NCBI RefSeq assembly: GCF_019219025.1
Contig: NZ_JAHUWN010000022.1
Coordinates: forward strand, 48,876-112,875
Direction of reading: 5' to 3'
Length of the DNA: 64,000 nt
From: Bacillus sp. sid0103
GTDB taxonomy: Bacteria > Bacillota > Bacilli > Bacillales_B > DSM-18226
Within the stretch, counting starts at the first letter, position 1. The number at the start of each line of letters is the position of its first letter. The notes under the pieces were generated by a model, which saw nothing but the letters and a program-made list of their open reading frames with translations, had not been told where the DNA came from and did no database searches. Below are positions 26,817 through 36,724 of the stretch, one piece after another. The position numbers and the translations under genes are program-made.

Positions 26817-27127
26817 ACCATGATTCCACCCTTCTTAATTATTCTATTAGAATAACTAAGTTAGATTCTCCTTTCCACATGAAAGAATATTCATTCAATT
26901 CAAACTTCTACTTCTTACTTCAATTATTACAAGAAATGCTCAGTAAAATATTCCTCTATTTCGTAATATTGGGTCGAATATGTCATTTATATAGGAATAA
27001 TGTCATAATTCTATTTTACCCGTAATATTATTCATCAAACTATAAAGAAATGTAACAGAAGCGTTCTGTAATTCGTGTACTAGCACATGATAAAGTAGTA
27101 CCATACGAATTTACAGGAGGTAGCAAC
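26817..27127. other. Divergent promoter region
   Basis: 311 bp between the amino acid permease and the SleB-like gene. A CATACGA sequence near 27102 recalls the -10 of sporulation sigma factors, but no matching -35 is clear. Nothing else recognised. Confidence 0.35.
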
Positions 27128-27799
27128 ATGAAAAACAATTACATGAAAGCATTAGTTGTAGCTTGTGTAGCTACACTTGCATTTATAGGTCTTCAAAATA
27201 ATACGGTCGAGGCTATTACCAAATCCCCAGTTGTAAAAGGCGATAACCTTTCGGACCTTGGACAACAATATGGATTAAACTCTGAGAATATAGAAAAAGT
27301 TAATAAACGTCCTGACAATTGGGTTTATATAGAAGAAATGTTGCGAAATCCCAATCAACCGAAAGTAGTAACAAAACAATCATCAAAACCTGAATTTGAA
27401 AAAAAAGAAAAAAAGAAACCAGCCGTTACAATTTCAGCTAAAGAGAAAGACTTATTTGCCCGATTAGTAGAAGCTGAAGCAAAAGGTGAATCCTATGAAG
27501 GAAAAGTAGCAGTTGCGACTGTCGTATTAAATCGAGTTGATTCTCCTGATTTCCCAGATACAGTTACAGGTGTAATTAAACAAGTTGTTGGGAATTGCTA
27601 TGCCTTTTCACCTGTTCAAAATGGAGAAATTAATAAGCCAGCATCAAATGAGTCGAAACGAGCAGTAGAAGAAGCACTAACCAGAGATGATCGTTTAAAT
27701 GATTCTGTTTATTTTTATAACCCAAAAATTGCAGAGGATGAATGGATTCGTACTCGTACAGTAGTAAAGACTATTGGGGATCATGTTTTCGCAAAATAA
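27128..27799 (+). CDS. SleB/CwlJ-family cell wall hydrolase with N-terminal LysM-like segment
   Basis: 223 aa: signal peptide (1-29), LysM-like segment (about 33-72, [25 protein letters not shown]), Lys-rich linker (85-100), then a Hydrolase_2 domain (105-223) with the catalytic Glu region [29 protein letters not shown] and [11 protein letters not shown]. In SleB and CwlJ this domain is a lytic transglycosylase acting on spore cortex. Here the targeting module and signal resemble YkvT-type proteins, so vegetative wall turnover is also possible. Strong AGGAGG ribosome site. Confidence 0.85.
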   Translation: MKNNYMKALVVACVATLAFIGLQNNTVEAITKSPVVKGDNLSDLGQQYGLNSENIEKVNKRPDNWVYIEEMLRNPNQPKVVTKQSSKPEFEKKEKKKPAVTISAKEKDLFARLVEAEAKGESYEGKVAVATVVLNRVDSPDFPDTVTGVIKQVVGNCYAFSPVQNGEINKPASNESKRAVEEALTRDDRLNDSVYFYNPKIAEDEWIRTRTVVKTIGDHVFAK

Positions 27800-27803
27800 A
27801 GGT

Positions 27804-27832
27804 TAAAAAGCCGTTGAATGACGGCTTTTTTA
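27804..27832 (+). terminator. Terminator of the SleB-like gene
   Basis: AAAAAGCCGT/ACGGCTTTTTT stem with a 6-nt loop, directly after the stop. Confidence 0.9.
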
Positions 27833-27875
27833 GCTTGTAAACAACGTTCTTAATCATCCTTACGGTTGAAACCAT

Positions 27876-28715
27876 TTAAAGGTTTGTTGCTTGAAAGGTA
27901 TCTCCTCCCTCAATTGTGCCGTTTTTGAATCCTTTAGTAAACCAGCGTTTTCTCTGCTCGGAAGTTCCATGTGTAAAGCTTTCAGGAACCACATAGCCCT
28001 GTGCTTTTTTCTGGATATTATCATCACCTACAGCATTTGCTGCATTCATTGCCTCTTCAAGATCGCCCTTTTCTAGGTATCCCTTCCCTTGCGCGTAGTG
28101 GGCCCAAACCCCTGCCAAGTAATCAGCCTGCAATTCAAACCGGACCGAGTACTCATTGTTTCGCTTTTGGGCTGGTGAAACCTGTTCCCCGCTATGCAAA
28201 AGGGTCTGGACATGGTGACCTACCTCATGAGCAATTACGTATGCTATCGCAAAATCACCAGGTGCCTGGAATCTCTGTTTCAGCTCCTCATAAAAACTAA
28301 GGTCAATGTAGAGCTTGTGGTCGCCTGAACAATAAAACGGCCCTACAGCCGAACTAGCCGATCCACAGGCCGATTGTACACTCTCATTGTACAAAACAAG
28401 CTTAGGATTTTCGTATTGCAGCCCTTTCTTCTTGAATTGATCTGACCATACATCCTCTGTATCAGCCAGAACAACAGAAACAAAGCCTGCCAATTCCTTC
28501 TCTTGAGCAGATTCTTGATAAGGTGCTGGTGCTTGAGTATCCATATTATTAGCAGAATTGTTGCCTATAATATCTCCTGGATTTCCTCCTAGGAGCGTAA
28601 AAAGGAGAACGATAATAATAGTGCCTATCCCGCCTCCAATCATGGTTTTGCCACCCATGCCCATACCTCTTCTGTCTTCAACGTTTGAGCTTTGCCGTCT
28701 TCCTTTCCATTTCAT
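27876..28715 (-). CDS. ypfJ: YpfJ-type neutral zinc metallopeptidase
   Basis: 279 aa. N-terminal basic Gly-rich region, then one membrane helix (about 25-43, MIGGGIGTIIIVLLFTLLGG), then a zinc-peptidase domain of the YpfJ family with HEVGHH (near 163-168) and a downstream ligand region LQADYLAGVWAHYAQ. The conserved Cys pair (ACGSASSAVGPFYC) is also present. Full length. Membrane-anchored with the catalytic domain outside. Biological substrate unknown for the family. Confidence 0.9.
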   Translation of the reverse strand: MKWKGRRQSSNVEDRRGMGMGGKTMIGGGIGTIIIVLLFTLLGGNPGDIIGNNSANNMDTQAPAPYQESAQEKELAGFVSVVLADTEDVWSDQFKKKGLQYENPKLVLYNESVQSACGSASSAVGPFYCSGDHKLYIDLSFYEELKQRFQAPGDFAIAYVIAHEVGHHVQTLLHSGEQVSPAQKRNNEYSVRFELQADYLAGVWAHYAQGKGYLEKGDLEEAMNAANAVGDDNIQKKAQGYVVPESFTHGTSEQRKRWFTKGFKNGTIEGGDTFQATNL

Positions 28716-28827
28716 TTTTTTCCTCCCTCAAAATTAACCAATTAACTATTCCATAATGTTATACCCACAATAGAGAGGATTAAAATTGTATAGATTCTGG
28801 AAATTATCAACCTGTCAGCAGTGCTAA

Positions 28828-28874
28828 TAGAAAACGGCTCCCGGAATTGGAAAAATTCCGGGAGCCGTTTTCTA
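28828..28874. terminator. Strong bidirectional hairpin downstream of the S9 peptidase gene
   Basis: Perfect inverted repeat of about 20 bp (TAGAAAACGGCTCCCGGAAT and its complement) with a short A-rich loop and T residues on the minus strand. Confidence 0.8.
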
Positions 28875-28966
28875 TTTCACTTATTAATCTGCCAGCTTAA
28901 CATGCTGTTTCCCTAGTTTTCAGCAACTGTCACGCTACTCTTGGGAATTTTCATTTCCTCATCGAG

Positions 28967-30766
28967 TTAGGATCCATTACCAATATAACGATCAAGAAAC
29001 ATAACCATTTCCTTATAGGCAATCATTTTATTTTTCTGTTTTATGATGGAATGGCCTTCATCTTCGAAGGCAATAAAGTCAACTAAGTGATTTCGTTTCT
29101 TTAGTTTATCCACGATTTGCACAGATTCTTTTATGTGGACACGCGGATCGCCCTTCCCGTGAATAACTAATAATGGGGTGGTAATTCGATCTGCATAATT
29201 TAATGGATCAATTCTATCAAAAAATTCTCCGTCTTTTTCAATTGTTCCATATTCACTCTCCCGGTGCTTCTTACGCCACGGACTTGTTGTTTGAAGGAAC
29301 GATCTTAGGCTGGACATTCCCACTATATCAATAGCAGCGGACCAAAGCTGTGGATAGTGACTGATGGCAGCAAGAACCATAAACCCGCCATAGCTGCCCC
29401 CCATGATCCCGATCTTTTTAGAATCTACATTCCCGTTCGCCTTTAGCCATTCCACTAAAAAAACGAGATCCTTTACTGCGTCCATTCTTTTTCGGACATC
29501 ATCCAAATGTGTAAACTTTTTTCCATAACCAGTACTTCCCCGAATGTTTGGTGTACAAACGGCATAACCCTGGTTTAGTAAATACTGCAGAACGGGGTTG
29601 TATACCGCACGAGCTTGACTCTCAGGCCCGCCATGAATGTAAATTACAACTGGAAGTTTTTCAGTGGAATCTTTTGGCTTTGAATAAAAGGCGGGAATTT
29701 CGAGGTTATCAAAAGAGCGAAAAGTTATTAGATCCGGTTCAACAAATTTATTTTCCAGCACTGGTGAGCGGGAAACATATGTAAGCCTCTCCGGCAGGAT
29801 GGTCTTTAGGTCAAGTTCCCAGATATCAGAGGGATATGCCGCTCCCTTAAACACATAGGCTAGTTTTTGGCTATCAGGGGAAAATTTTAGATTTGATATG
29901 ACTCCGATTGGAGTTTTCCACGTATAAAGGCTACTTCGATTTATGTCTAGAAGTACCCCCTTGGAAATTCCTCCCTCATTTATCGAATAAGCTAACAAAT
30001 TTTTATCATCATTCATTGCCAATTCCTCAAAATCCCACTTTCCCTGCTCTAGCCATTCGAAATGTTTGGTTTTTAAATTAATAAGAGCAAGCCCATAGAA
30101 TTCTCTGCCTTTATTCGATAATAAATAAATATGGTCCGCATTCTTATTAAAATGGGCATCTTTAAAACTAGCTTCCCCTGTATGTTCTGTTAACCAGTTC
30201 ATCGCCCCTGTTGAAAGGTCGATTATACCTAAATCATTATCTAGAGGAGAATTTGTCTTCTGAACCAAAATGGATTTACCGTCAGGAGACCATTTAACCA
30301 CTGAAAATATCCCATCACCAGCATTCAGAAGACGAAAATCCAACGATTCCAGGTTTTGAATATATATATCAAAAAAAGCTAGATTCCGGCGATTACTCGA
30401 CCAGGCAATCCATTTTCCATCTGGAGAGCTTCCTCCATAACGGTGTATATGGTCAGGTGAGTTTGTCAATTCAATTATTTTTCCATCTTCCTTAAGTAAA
30501 TACAATTGCTGATTTTCATTGCCGCCATCATCCATACCAATAATTAAATTAGATTTACCATTTAGATAGCTGATAAAGGTGATTCTTTCTTTTGTAAAGG
30601 AAGTTTGGACAGGCCATCCGTCACTGCCTTCCCCTAGATTAAGTTCCCAAACTTGTGGCAAACCAGTATAATCAGCGATAAAGCTTATCTTGTGACCAAT
30701 TGGATCGTATACTGGATTTTTGGCAAAACGAACATGCAAATACGGTTCTATACCAATGGCAACCAT
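28967..30766 (-). CDS. S9-family prolyl oligopeptidase / acylaminoacyl-peptidase
   Basis: About 599 aa from ATG at 30766, which is best spaced from GGGGG; in-frame ATGs lie up to 30784. N-terminal beta-propeller (about 1-340, TolB-like repeats such as FSPDSQKLAYVF, WSPDGKSILV) and C-terminal alpha/beta-hydrolase with oxyanion HGGPES, nucleophile Ser in GGSYGGFM, Asp in GKGDPRVH and His in EDEGHSI. No signal peptide, so cytoplasmic peptide degradation is likely. Monocistronic. Confidence 0.88.
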   Translation of the reverse strand: MVAIGIEPYLHVRFAKNPVYDPIGHKISFIADYTGLPQVWELNLGEGSDGWPVQTSFTKERITFISYLNGKSNLIIGMDDGGNENQQLYLLKEDGKIIELTNSPDHIHRYGGSSPDGKWIAWSSNRRNLAFFDIYIQNLESLDFRLLNAGDGIFSVVKWSPDGKSILVQKTNSPLDNDLGIIDLSTGAMNWLTEHTGEASFKDAHFNKNADHIYLLSNKGREFYGLALINLKTKHFEWLEQGKWDFEELAMNDDKNLLAYSINEGGISKGVLLDINRSSLYTWKTPIGVISNLKFSPDSQKLAYVFKGAAYPSDIWELDLKTILPERLTYVSRSPVLENKFVEPDLITFRSFDNLEIPAFYSKPKDSTEKLPVVIYIHGGPESQARAVYNPVLQYLLNQGYAVCTPNIRGSTGYGKKFTHLDDVRKRMDAVKDLVFLVEWLKANGNVDSKKIGIMGGSYGGFMVLAAISHYPQLWSAAIDIVGMSSLRSFLQTTSPWRKKHRESEYGTIEKDGEFFDRIDPLNYADRITTPLLVIHGKGDPRVHIKESVQIVDKLKKRNHLVDFIAFEDEGHSIIKQKNKMIAYKEMVMFLDRYIGNGS

Positions 30767-30784
30767 AAACATCCCCCATTCCAT

Positions 30785-31151
30785 TAAGGCATTAATTGAA
30801 CACTCAAGAGAATATGTAAAAGAGTCATTAAGAATGTCATGAATCTTTTATCCATTAGAAGGATCAATTAAGTTTGCATCACTCTATCCAATCCATTATA
30901 TTTACAACCAATCCATATTATTCTATATGGCTGGAGTAATGTTTAATAACCTATAAAAGAAGAACTTTAGAAACCACTTGTTTGATTCTATCACAGATAA
31001 AGCAGAGTCTTCCCGTGTATGGGGAGACTCTTTCCTTTCCACTCCTTAACTCATTAATTAACTGAAAATTCACAATAATGTAAAGCAGATTTAACAATCC
31101 TTCTTTAAGCTAAAGAAGTAACCAACTAGAGGATTTGGAGGCGAGAAAAGA
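30785..31151. other. Divergent intergenic region
   Basis: 367 bp between the S9 peptidase and the 5'-nucleotidase genes. It contains a hairpin AGAGTCTTCCC/GGGGAGACTCT (31004-31031) followed by pyrimidine-rich sequence. No gene recognised. Confidence 0.4.
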
Positions 31152-32807
31152 GTGAGAGAAACATTGAATTGGAACGTATTGAAAAAAGCAGTAACTGCTT
31201 TAGTTCTTACGACTACGTTAGCTGCGGGCATTGTTATGGCCTCTGGTGAACCGGAGACACCAGGCGTACCCAATAACACCGAGAATACTAAGAACCGTTT
31301 CATTCAAGTGCAATTACTCGGCGTAAACGATTTGCACGGACAATTAAACATCACCCGCAAATTTAACCGAAGGGATGTGGGCAGTGTTGAGTATCTAGCT
31401 GCCTATTTGAAGCAAAAGAAAGCAGAAAACAAAAATACCCTTTTGGTTCATGCAGGTGATATGGTTGGCGCAAGTGCACCCGTCTCCTCGCTTCTGCAAG
31501 ACGAACCAACGATTAAAGTATTAAACACAATTGGCTTTGACTTAGGAACCCCAGGTAATCATGAATTTGATCAAGGCGTGAAAGAAATGATGCGGTTGAT
31601 CCATGGCGGGTTCCACCCCAAAACAGGATTTTTTGAAGGTGCTCAATTCCCCTATATATGTGCTAATGTAATTGATGCAAAGACGCGAAAACCTCTCCTC
31701 CCTCCCTATAAAATTATCAGTCTGAATGGCATATCTATCGGATTTATTGGCATTGTATTGAACGAAACACCCACGATGGTTAATTTGAAAGGAATAAAAG
31801 GTGTAAAATTCATTGATGAAGTGGAAGCCATTAATAAATCGGTGGCACAACTTAAGAAGCAAGGTGTGAAAGCTATCGTCATACTGGCGCATAATGACGG
31901 CAGGCAGTCCACTCCAAACGGCGCTGCTACTGGAGAAATCGTCAAAATGGCCAAAAGGGTAGACAATGAAGTGGACGTGATGTTTGCTGGTCATAGCCAT
32001 ACCTATCTTAATACGGAAGTAGATGGAAAGCTGCTTGTTCAAGCTTATTCCTACGGAACGGCGTTCTCCGCCGTCAACTTAGAGATTGATCCAGTAACGA
32101 AAGAAATCGTGAACAAAAAGGCGGAAATTGTCATTACCTATCAGGACGCTATCAAACCGGATAAGGAAATCAAGGAAATGGTGGAAATGTACGAAGCTGA
32201 AGTTGCTTCCTATGTTATAGAAGTCGTTGGCACGGCTGCACACGACATTTCCAGCAATCGAGACGAAAACGGTGAATCAGCTTTGGGCAATCTGATTGCC
32301 GATTCGCAGCGAAAAGTGATGAATTCTGATTTCTCTTTTATGAACCCAGGTGGAATTCGGGCAGACCTACATGAAGGAGAAGTAACCATTGAGGATTTGT
32401 TAACCATTCAACCGTTTAAACGCAAACTCGTTAAAATGACGTTGACCGGCGACCAAGTCCGCAGCCTTTTAAATCAGCAATGGCAGCCGGGCAAAGTGCG
32501 AATGCTGCAAGTTTCCGGTTTAAAATACACATGGGACGGAACAAAACCTGCGGGAAGTAAATTGAACGATATTTTCACTACAGACGGGACCGCGATTGAT
32601 CCAAAATCAAGATACACCGTTACGGTAAACGACTACATGGCGGACGGCGGGGACAATTTCACTGTCTTACTTAAAGGGACAAAAAAAGTCATTGGTCCAG
32701 TTGACATAGATGTATTTAAAACTTACGTGAAGCAACTTAAGCAACCGTTTACCTCTTCGATCGAAGGCCGAATAAAAAAAATAAATTTTCCAAGCGGTAA
32801 GAATTAA
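31152..32807 (+). CDS. Secreted bifunctional metallophosphatase / 5'-nucleotidase family protein
   Basis: 551 aa, GTG start after GGAGG. Signal-like N-terminus (about 12-31, AVTALVLTTTLAAGIVMAS). Calcineurin-type metallophosphatase domain (about 50-310) with GVNDLHGQ, AGDMVGAS, GNHEFDQG, and AGHSHTY metal-ligand motifs. 5'-nucleotidase C-terminal domain (about 350-520) with NPGGIRADL and NDYMADGGDNF. Releases phosphate from extracellular nucleotides or cyclic nucleotides, similar to one module of YfkN. No wall-anchor signal before the stop, but an in-frame polar extension follows it (see findings). Confidence 0.88.
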   Translation: MRETLNWNVLKKAVTALVLTTTLAAGIVMASGEPETPGVPNNTENTKNRFIQVQLLGVNDLHGQLNITRKFNRRDVGSVEYLAAYLKQKKAENKNTLLVHAGDMVGASAPVSSLLQDEPTIKVLNTIGFDLGTPGNHEFDQGVKEMMRLIHGGFHPKTGFFEGAQFPYICANVIDAKTRKPLLPPYKIISLNGISIGFIGIVLNETPTMVNLKGIKGVKFIDEVEAINKSVAQLKKQGVKAIVILAHNDGRQSTPNGAATGEIVKMAKRVDNEVDVMFAGHSHTYLNTEVDGKLLVQAYSYGTAFSAVNLEIDPVTKEIVNKKAEIVITYQDAIKPDKEIKEMVEMYEAEVASYVIEVVGTAAHDISSNRDENGESALGNLIADSQRKVMNSDFSFMNPGGIRADLHEGEVTIEDLLTIQPFKRKLVKMTLTGDQVRSLLNQQWQPGKVRMLQVSGLKYTWDGTKPAGSKLNDIFTTDGTAIDPKSRYTVTVNDYMADGGDNFTVLLKGTKKVIGPVDIDVFKTYVKQLKQPFTSSIEGRIKKINFPSGKN

Positions 32808-32957
32808 CATATAGAAATTTTCCACCTTTTGAAGCAAAAAAAACGCACAAATTCTAGTTCGAAAACCGATGCTACGAACACAGAACAAACCGTTGATAGG
32901 TCACAAAGCGAAGACATTAATTCTGAGCATTAAGGAATTATAAACATGGAAAATTGA

Positions 32958-32991
32958 ACGAGACGGCTGCTGCCGTCTCGTTTGTCTTTTT
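32958..32991 (+). terminator. Terminator of the 5'-nucleotidase gene
   Basis: ACGAGACGGC/GCCGTCTCGT stem with a 4-nt loop followed by TTGTCTTTTT. It lies about 150 bp past the annotated stop. Confidence 0.85.
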
Positions 32992-33139
32992 CTATTTAGA
33001 AATAAACTAGAGTTCCAAAACACTCTTCTTCCATACATAGGGCTTTATCTTCTAAAGAATTAATTAGGTTAGAGTCAAAACGTTTGTAAAACTCTCATAG
33101 AAGCATCATAAAACTTTATCATTTCAATCTTAATTATAT

Positions 33140-33167
33140 AAAAAAAGTAGACCGGGGTCCCGTCTAA
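33140..33167 (-). terminator. Terminator of the bacteriocin cluster
   Basis: TAGAC/GTCTA stem with a GC-rich inner part, followed by a T-run on the minus strand just after the dehydrogenase gene. Confidence 0.6.
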
Positions 33168-33176
33168 TAAACCTGC

Positions 33177-34754
33177 CTAACTATGCAAGCTTCCCTTCAA
33201 CCAAGGACGATGTCGATAGGGACCAATCGGAATTTGGATTAGACTGGTTCTTCCTTGTGGATCCATCTTGTAAATCTGATCACTCAAATTCGCATCAAAC
33301 CCGAGGAGTGGGTGCCCCCCCATTCCGAGCGCTGTCGCCGCTAACAGTAATCGTTGCACGAGCATACCTGCCTCCATTTGTTGGATGCGGTATCCTCTGT
33401 AACCCAATGCTGTACTGAATGGTTCCCTGTCTCCCGCCACATGCAGGCAAAGCGGTACTTGGAGCAAATTTACATTATCTAGAGACATTCCGGATTGCAA
33501 CTGGAGTCGATGATCTCCAAGATGTACCTCTCGTAACGCATGAGCAGTGCTGTCATAATGATAGGCACCATTTGGAATACCTTCAACATTATACAAACAT
33601 CCATATATTGAAACTCGAGGCTCGTTCTTCCGATATGTTCTATCCAAATCATTCCGATACGAGAAGGATGACGTTGCCTCCTGCAATAGCGTGGCCAGTT
33701 GATGCTGACTTACCTTTTTCAAAACAAAATCCATATCTGGTGAAAAACGCTTTCGGCAAATCGCTGCCAGATCATATGACAACCGGTTCACGAGGGGCAG
33801 AGCTTCCGCTTGACTGTCACAATTAAAACTCTCTTTCGCCGCGATTAGACTAAACTCTTTCGTTGAATCAAGCATGGACGCTTCATTCAACTTTGTTAAC
33901 ATCGGATACTCTTTGACCCTCTTTGACCGTACATAGTGATGGGGCTGAATAGCAGTTAACTCTCTACACAATTCAGTGGCATAGACAACACTGTCTATTT
34001 CACTCCCATAAGAAGACCAGATTGTAGGCTCTACCGAAAGCGGGATAACCGCATAAACACTCTCTTCCTGTTCGGAAAGCCCTACAAGATGGTTAATGGC
34101 CCGATCAAGAAACTGGAAGTACACCCCCGATGCAAAGCCAAATCGTTTTGCTACTTCCAGTAACTGTCCAATCACCACGCCGGCATCCAACCCTTGCAGA
34201 CGGTAAGAAAAGTTATTGTATTTAAAGAAATTCTTCCAAAACATGGTCGACACAAATACAGTACCAAAACAGGCAGACACGTCACAGCGATTATCAAGAG
34301 CACGGGCTATATATGAATCGAAATTTCCTTCTCGTAGCAATACCAAGCGGTGATGAGCTACATCATAATGGTACATCCCAACAGGCAAATCCTCTATCTT
34401 AAGATAAACATATAATTCGTTTGGATATAATGCCCCGCCGGAAGGAGCGAACCGCCGATAAGACTGTACTAGATTCGACGTTTTATCTGAGGAATCAAAG
34501 GGAAACACTGACTGGCTAACTTGAGCAATGCCATATACATACCAGAGAAAATGACCAACTTTGCAAAGATCAGGCTCAGCGGGCGGTTCTTTCCCCTCAA
34601 GTGTCAGCGGTACTTCTAGAGAAAATGGTACTGCTGGCAAGCCACGGTAAAGCTTATATGGAAGTGGCGCATCTTCCCAATCTACTTCCCAGTTAGGCAC
34701 GCTTGCCTTATCAATATCAAAATGTAGATTATGCAAAAATTCCTCTAGACTCAT
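33177..34754 (-). CDS. SagB-type azoline dehydrogenase with tandem nitroreductase-like domains
   Basis: 525 aa, FMN-dependent SagB/ThcOx-type dehydrogenase of thiazole/oxazole-modified microcin pathways, oxidising azolines to azoles. Two related nitroreductase-like halves are seen: RRFAPSGGALYPNELYVYLKIEDLPVGMYHYDVAHHRLVLL (N-terminal) and a weaker copy NEPRVSIYGCLYNVEGIPNGAYHYDSTAHALREV (C-terminal); the RLQGLDAGVVIGQLLEVAKRFG and QQMEAGMLVQRLLLAATALGMGGHP stretches likewise pair. The last gene of the cluster, 23 bp after the YcaO gene. The C-terminal half may be the catalytic one or only structural. Confidence 0.88.
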   Translation of the reverse strand: MSLEEFLHNLHFDIDKASVPNWEVDWEDAPLPYKLYRGLPAVPFSLEVPLTLEGKEPPAEPDLCKVGHFLWYVYGIAQVSQSVFPFDSSDKTSNLVQSYRRFAPSGGALYPNELYVYLKIEDLPVGMYHYDVAHHRLVLLREGNFDSYIARALDNRCDVSACFGTVFVSTMFWKNFFKYNNFSYRLQGLDAGVVIGQLLEVAKRFGFASGVYFQFLDRAINHLVGLSEQEESVYAVIPLSVEPTIWSSYGSEIDSVVYATELCRELTAIQPHHYVRSKRVKEYPMLTKLNEASMLDSTKEFSLIAAKESFNCDSQAEALPLVNRLSYDLAAICRKRFSPDMDFVLKKVSQHQLATLLQEATSSFSYRNDLDRTYRKNEPRVSIYGCLYNVEGIPNGAYHYDSTAHALREVHLGDHRLQLQSGMSLDNVNLLQVPLCLHVAGDREPFSTALGYRGYRIQQMEAGMLVQRLLLAATALGMGGHPLLGFDANLSDQIYKMDPQGRTSLIQIPIGPYRHRPWLKGSLHS

Positions 34755-34777
34755 CCTCCTTGCCTCCTAGTAGCCGC

Positions 34778-36724
34778 TTATGGAAACGGATGCGGATGTG
34801 GGTTTAGTTTTTCAAGTGTCAGCGGTAGATTTGAATATCCGAGTTCCATCGGTACCCGGAGCACCCGATCCAGCCCCGTTAAACGGGAAAGATGTTGTCC
34901 GAATGTCATCGGCAGCATCCCCGGAATCAGCACCTTCACGCAATAAAGTCCGTTCCGTTTCAATTCTGGTGCCGTTTGGTCTACCACAATCACATCAAGA
35001 TTTATTTGGCGAAAAACTTGAAGAATGTCTAGCAGATCATCAGTAAGGTCTGTGTGTGTCGACTTCCACTTGAATTCCTCTGCAAATGTTCGCAATGGAC
35101 GATTATCTTTAAGTAAAAAATCCAGGCGCTCTTCCGCTTGCGGCAAACCGTATAGCATGCCATGATCTTCCATCTGCTGCACCAGAGATGAATCTTGCAG
35201 CATTCGGCTATACTCCTCCTTGTTCCCTTCCAATTTCTCGTCAAGGGTCAGCATCATGCCAGCCAACTCATGAACCGCACTCTTAACCGCCCTTACCGGG
35301 TCGAGATGTGCTCCAGCCGCAAGAATGAGATTCAATCCCTTTTGCTTCCTGTTTTTCGCAATCGCACAAATACTTGGAATTCCGTGCTCCATCGTCGAGT
35401 TATACAAATACAGATCATATCCCGCGACCGCCCTCATACGTTCGATCATCAACTGCAAATCTTCGTCGTCAGCCGAAGAAGGGTCAAGACGCGGCAGGTT
35501 CAGTTGTGCGTACCAAGTCATCAGAAATGAATCACGCTCCACCACTTCCATAATTCCGTAAAAAATAGCTTCCTCTAAACTTCCGCCTAACGCGCATCCG
35601 TTGGAAGTTTCATAGACAAAACCACGCTGGCCGCAGCCCAAGCTGTAATAAGCAAGCAACTCTGGTACAAGAATCGGACGCTCTTCCAAAAATGAATAAC
35701 CCCATACCCAATTCATTGGTCGTTCAGGATGAAACGGTTGAAAAGGGAAACCAGGCTGCTCATACTGTTTCTTGGCGTGGACACCTACTTTAATCGGATT
35801 GAGTGCTTTATTTTTCAAATTGCGGAAACTATCAAAGACTACTGTACGTTTACCGCGTGGCTCTAGACCGCAATACCGCTCCAGTCCTTCTAAAATGGCA
35901 GTCAACTCACTTACCTCATATGAATTTGTCCGGCCGGCTGTTCCCTCATCCCCCTCGAACAAAGGCAAATTAACACTGACATCGGCAAATGGCGGCACGA
36001 GGTCAACCATTTTACCATTCAAAAGGCCAGTTCGATAATCTAGATAGTCTTTAGCTAAAACTTTATTCAGATCATTCACCGAACGGCAGCGGTAACTGCC
36101 GGGGCTGATTTTTGGGCTTGGCTGCAATGAAATTCGCGCATCTTCCTCCGAATCGTCTGGTAAATGGCTGCAAACCGGACACAACGGGACAGGCAGAAAG
36201 GAATGCCATGAACTCTTTAACGTTTTCAAATTGATTAAACATACCTGACCTTCCGAAAGAGCATGAGTACCTTGCAAAATTCGCCGTACCTCCGCACTAA
36301 GCTGTTGTCCCAGCTGCAAGAGTCCTGTATTCGATGCCCATCCTTCATGCTGCATTCCTCTGAACTCCTTCAGCCTCTGCTGCATATCCCACATCTCTTT
36401 ACGATCTCGTCCTGCCATGAGACGTCTCATGTCCGCACACTGAGTACAACCCGATTTCCCTCGCCGAACTAGTGGCCCTATTACACCTTCTCCAAATGAA
36501 ACGAAGCCTCTCAGCCAAGGCGTGTCTGTTCGTCGAAACAGATCTTCTGCCTTTTGATGAAAAGAAGGATTCCAAACATCCTGTAGCACCAGCGCCAAAT
36601 CAGTTTTTTTCGGTACAACTGCCTCGAATTCGGTCTGGCGAACTACATGGTAATGGGCAAACAGTTCTTCGCACACACTGTCCGCCACAACCCCTTCTCC
36701 AACAACCAACACGACAGCGCTCAC
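34778..36724 (-). CDS. YcaO cyclodehydratase fused to a TOMM precursor-recognition (E1-like) domain
   Basis: 648 aa, GTG start overlapping the upstream stop by 4 bp (GTGA), so translation is coupled. Residues about 1-210 are the E1-like/leader-binding partner with two zinc CxxC pairs (Cys93/Cys96 and Cys182/Cys185, LCPVC). The YcaO domain (about 215-648) has the ATP-binding elements ILEGLERYCG and EVVERDSF. The C-terminus ends PHPHPFP, the PxPxP motif typical of azoline-forming YcaO enzymes. It backbone-cyclises Cys/Ser/Thr of the precursor to azolines. The Cys-rich precursor gene lies upstream. Confidence 0.92.
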   Translation of the reverse strand: MSAVVLVVGEGVVADSVCEELFAHYHVVRQTEFEAVVPKKTDLALVLQDVWNPSFHQKAEDLFRRTDTPWLRGFVSFGEGVIGPLVRRGKSGCTQCADMRRLMAGRDRKEMWDMQQRLKEFRGMQHEGWASNTGLLQLGQQLSAEVRRILQGTHALSEGQVCLINLKTLKSSWHSFLPVPLCPVCSHLPDDSEEDARISLQPSPKISPGSYRCRSVNDLNKVLAKDYLDYRTGLLNGKMVDLVPPFADVSVNLPLFEGDEGTAGRTNSYEVSELTAILEGLERYCGLEPRGKRTVVFDSFRNLKNKALNPIKVGVHAKKQYEQPGFPFQPFHPERPMNWVWGYSFLEERPILVPELLAYYSLGCGQRGFVYETSNGCALGGSLEEAIFYGIMEVVERDSFLMTWYAQLNLPRLDPSSADDEDLQLMIERMRAVAGYDLYLYNSTMEHGIPSICAIAKNRKQKGLNLILAAGAHLDPVRAVKSAVHELAGMMLTLDEKLEGNKEEYSRMLQDSSLVQQMEDHGMLYGLPQAEERLDFLLKDNRPLRTFAEEFKWKSTHTDLTDDLLDILQVFRQINLDVIVVDQTAPELKRNGLYCVKVLIPGMLPMTFGQHLSRLTGLDRVLRVPMELGYSNLPLTLEKLNPHPHPFP

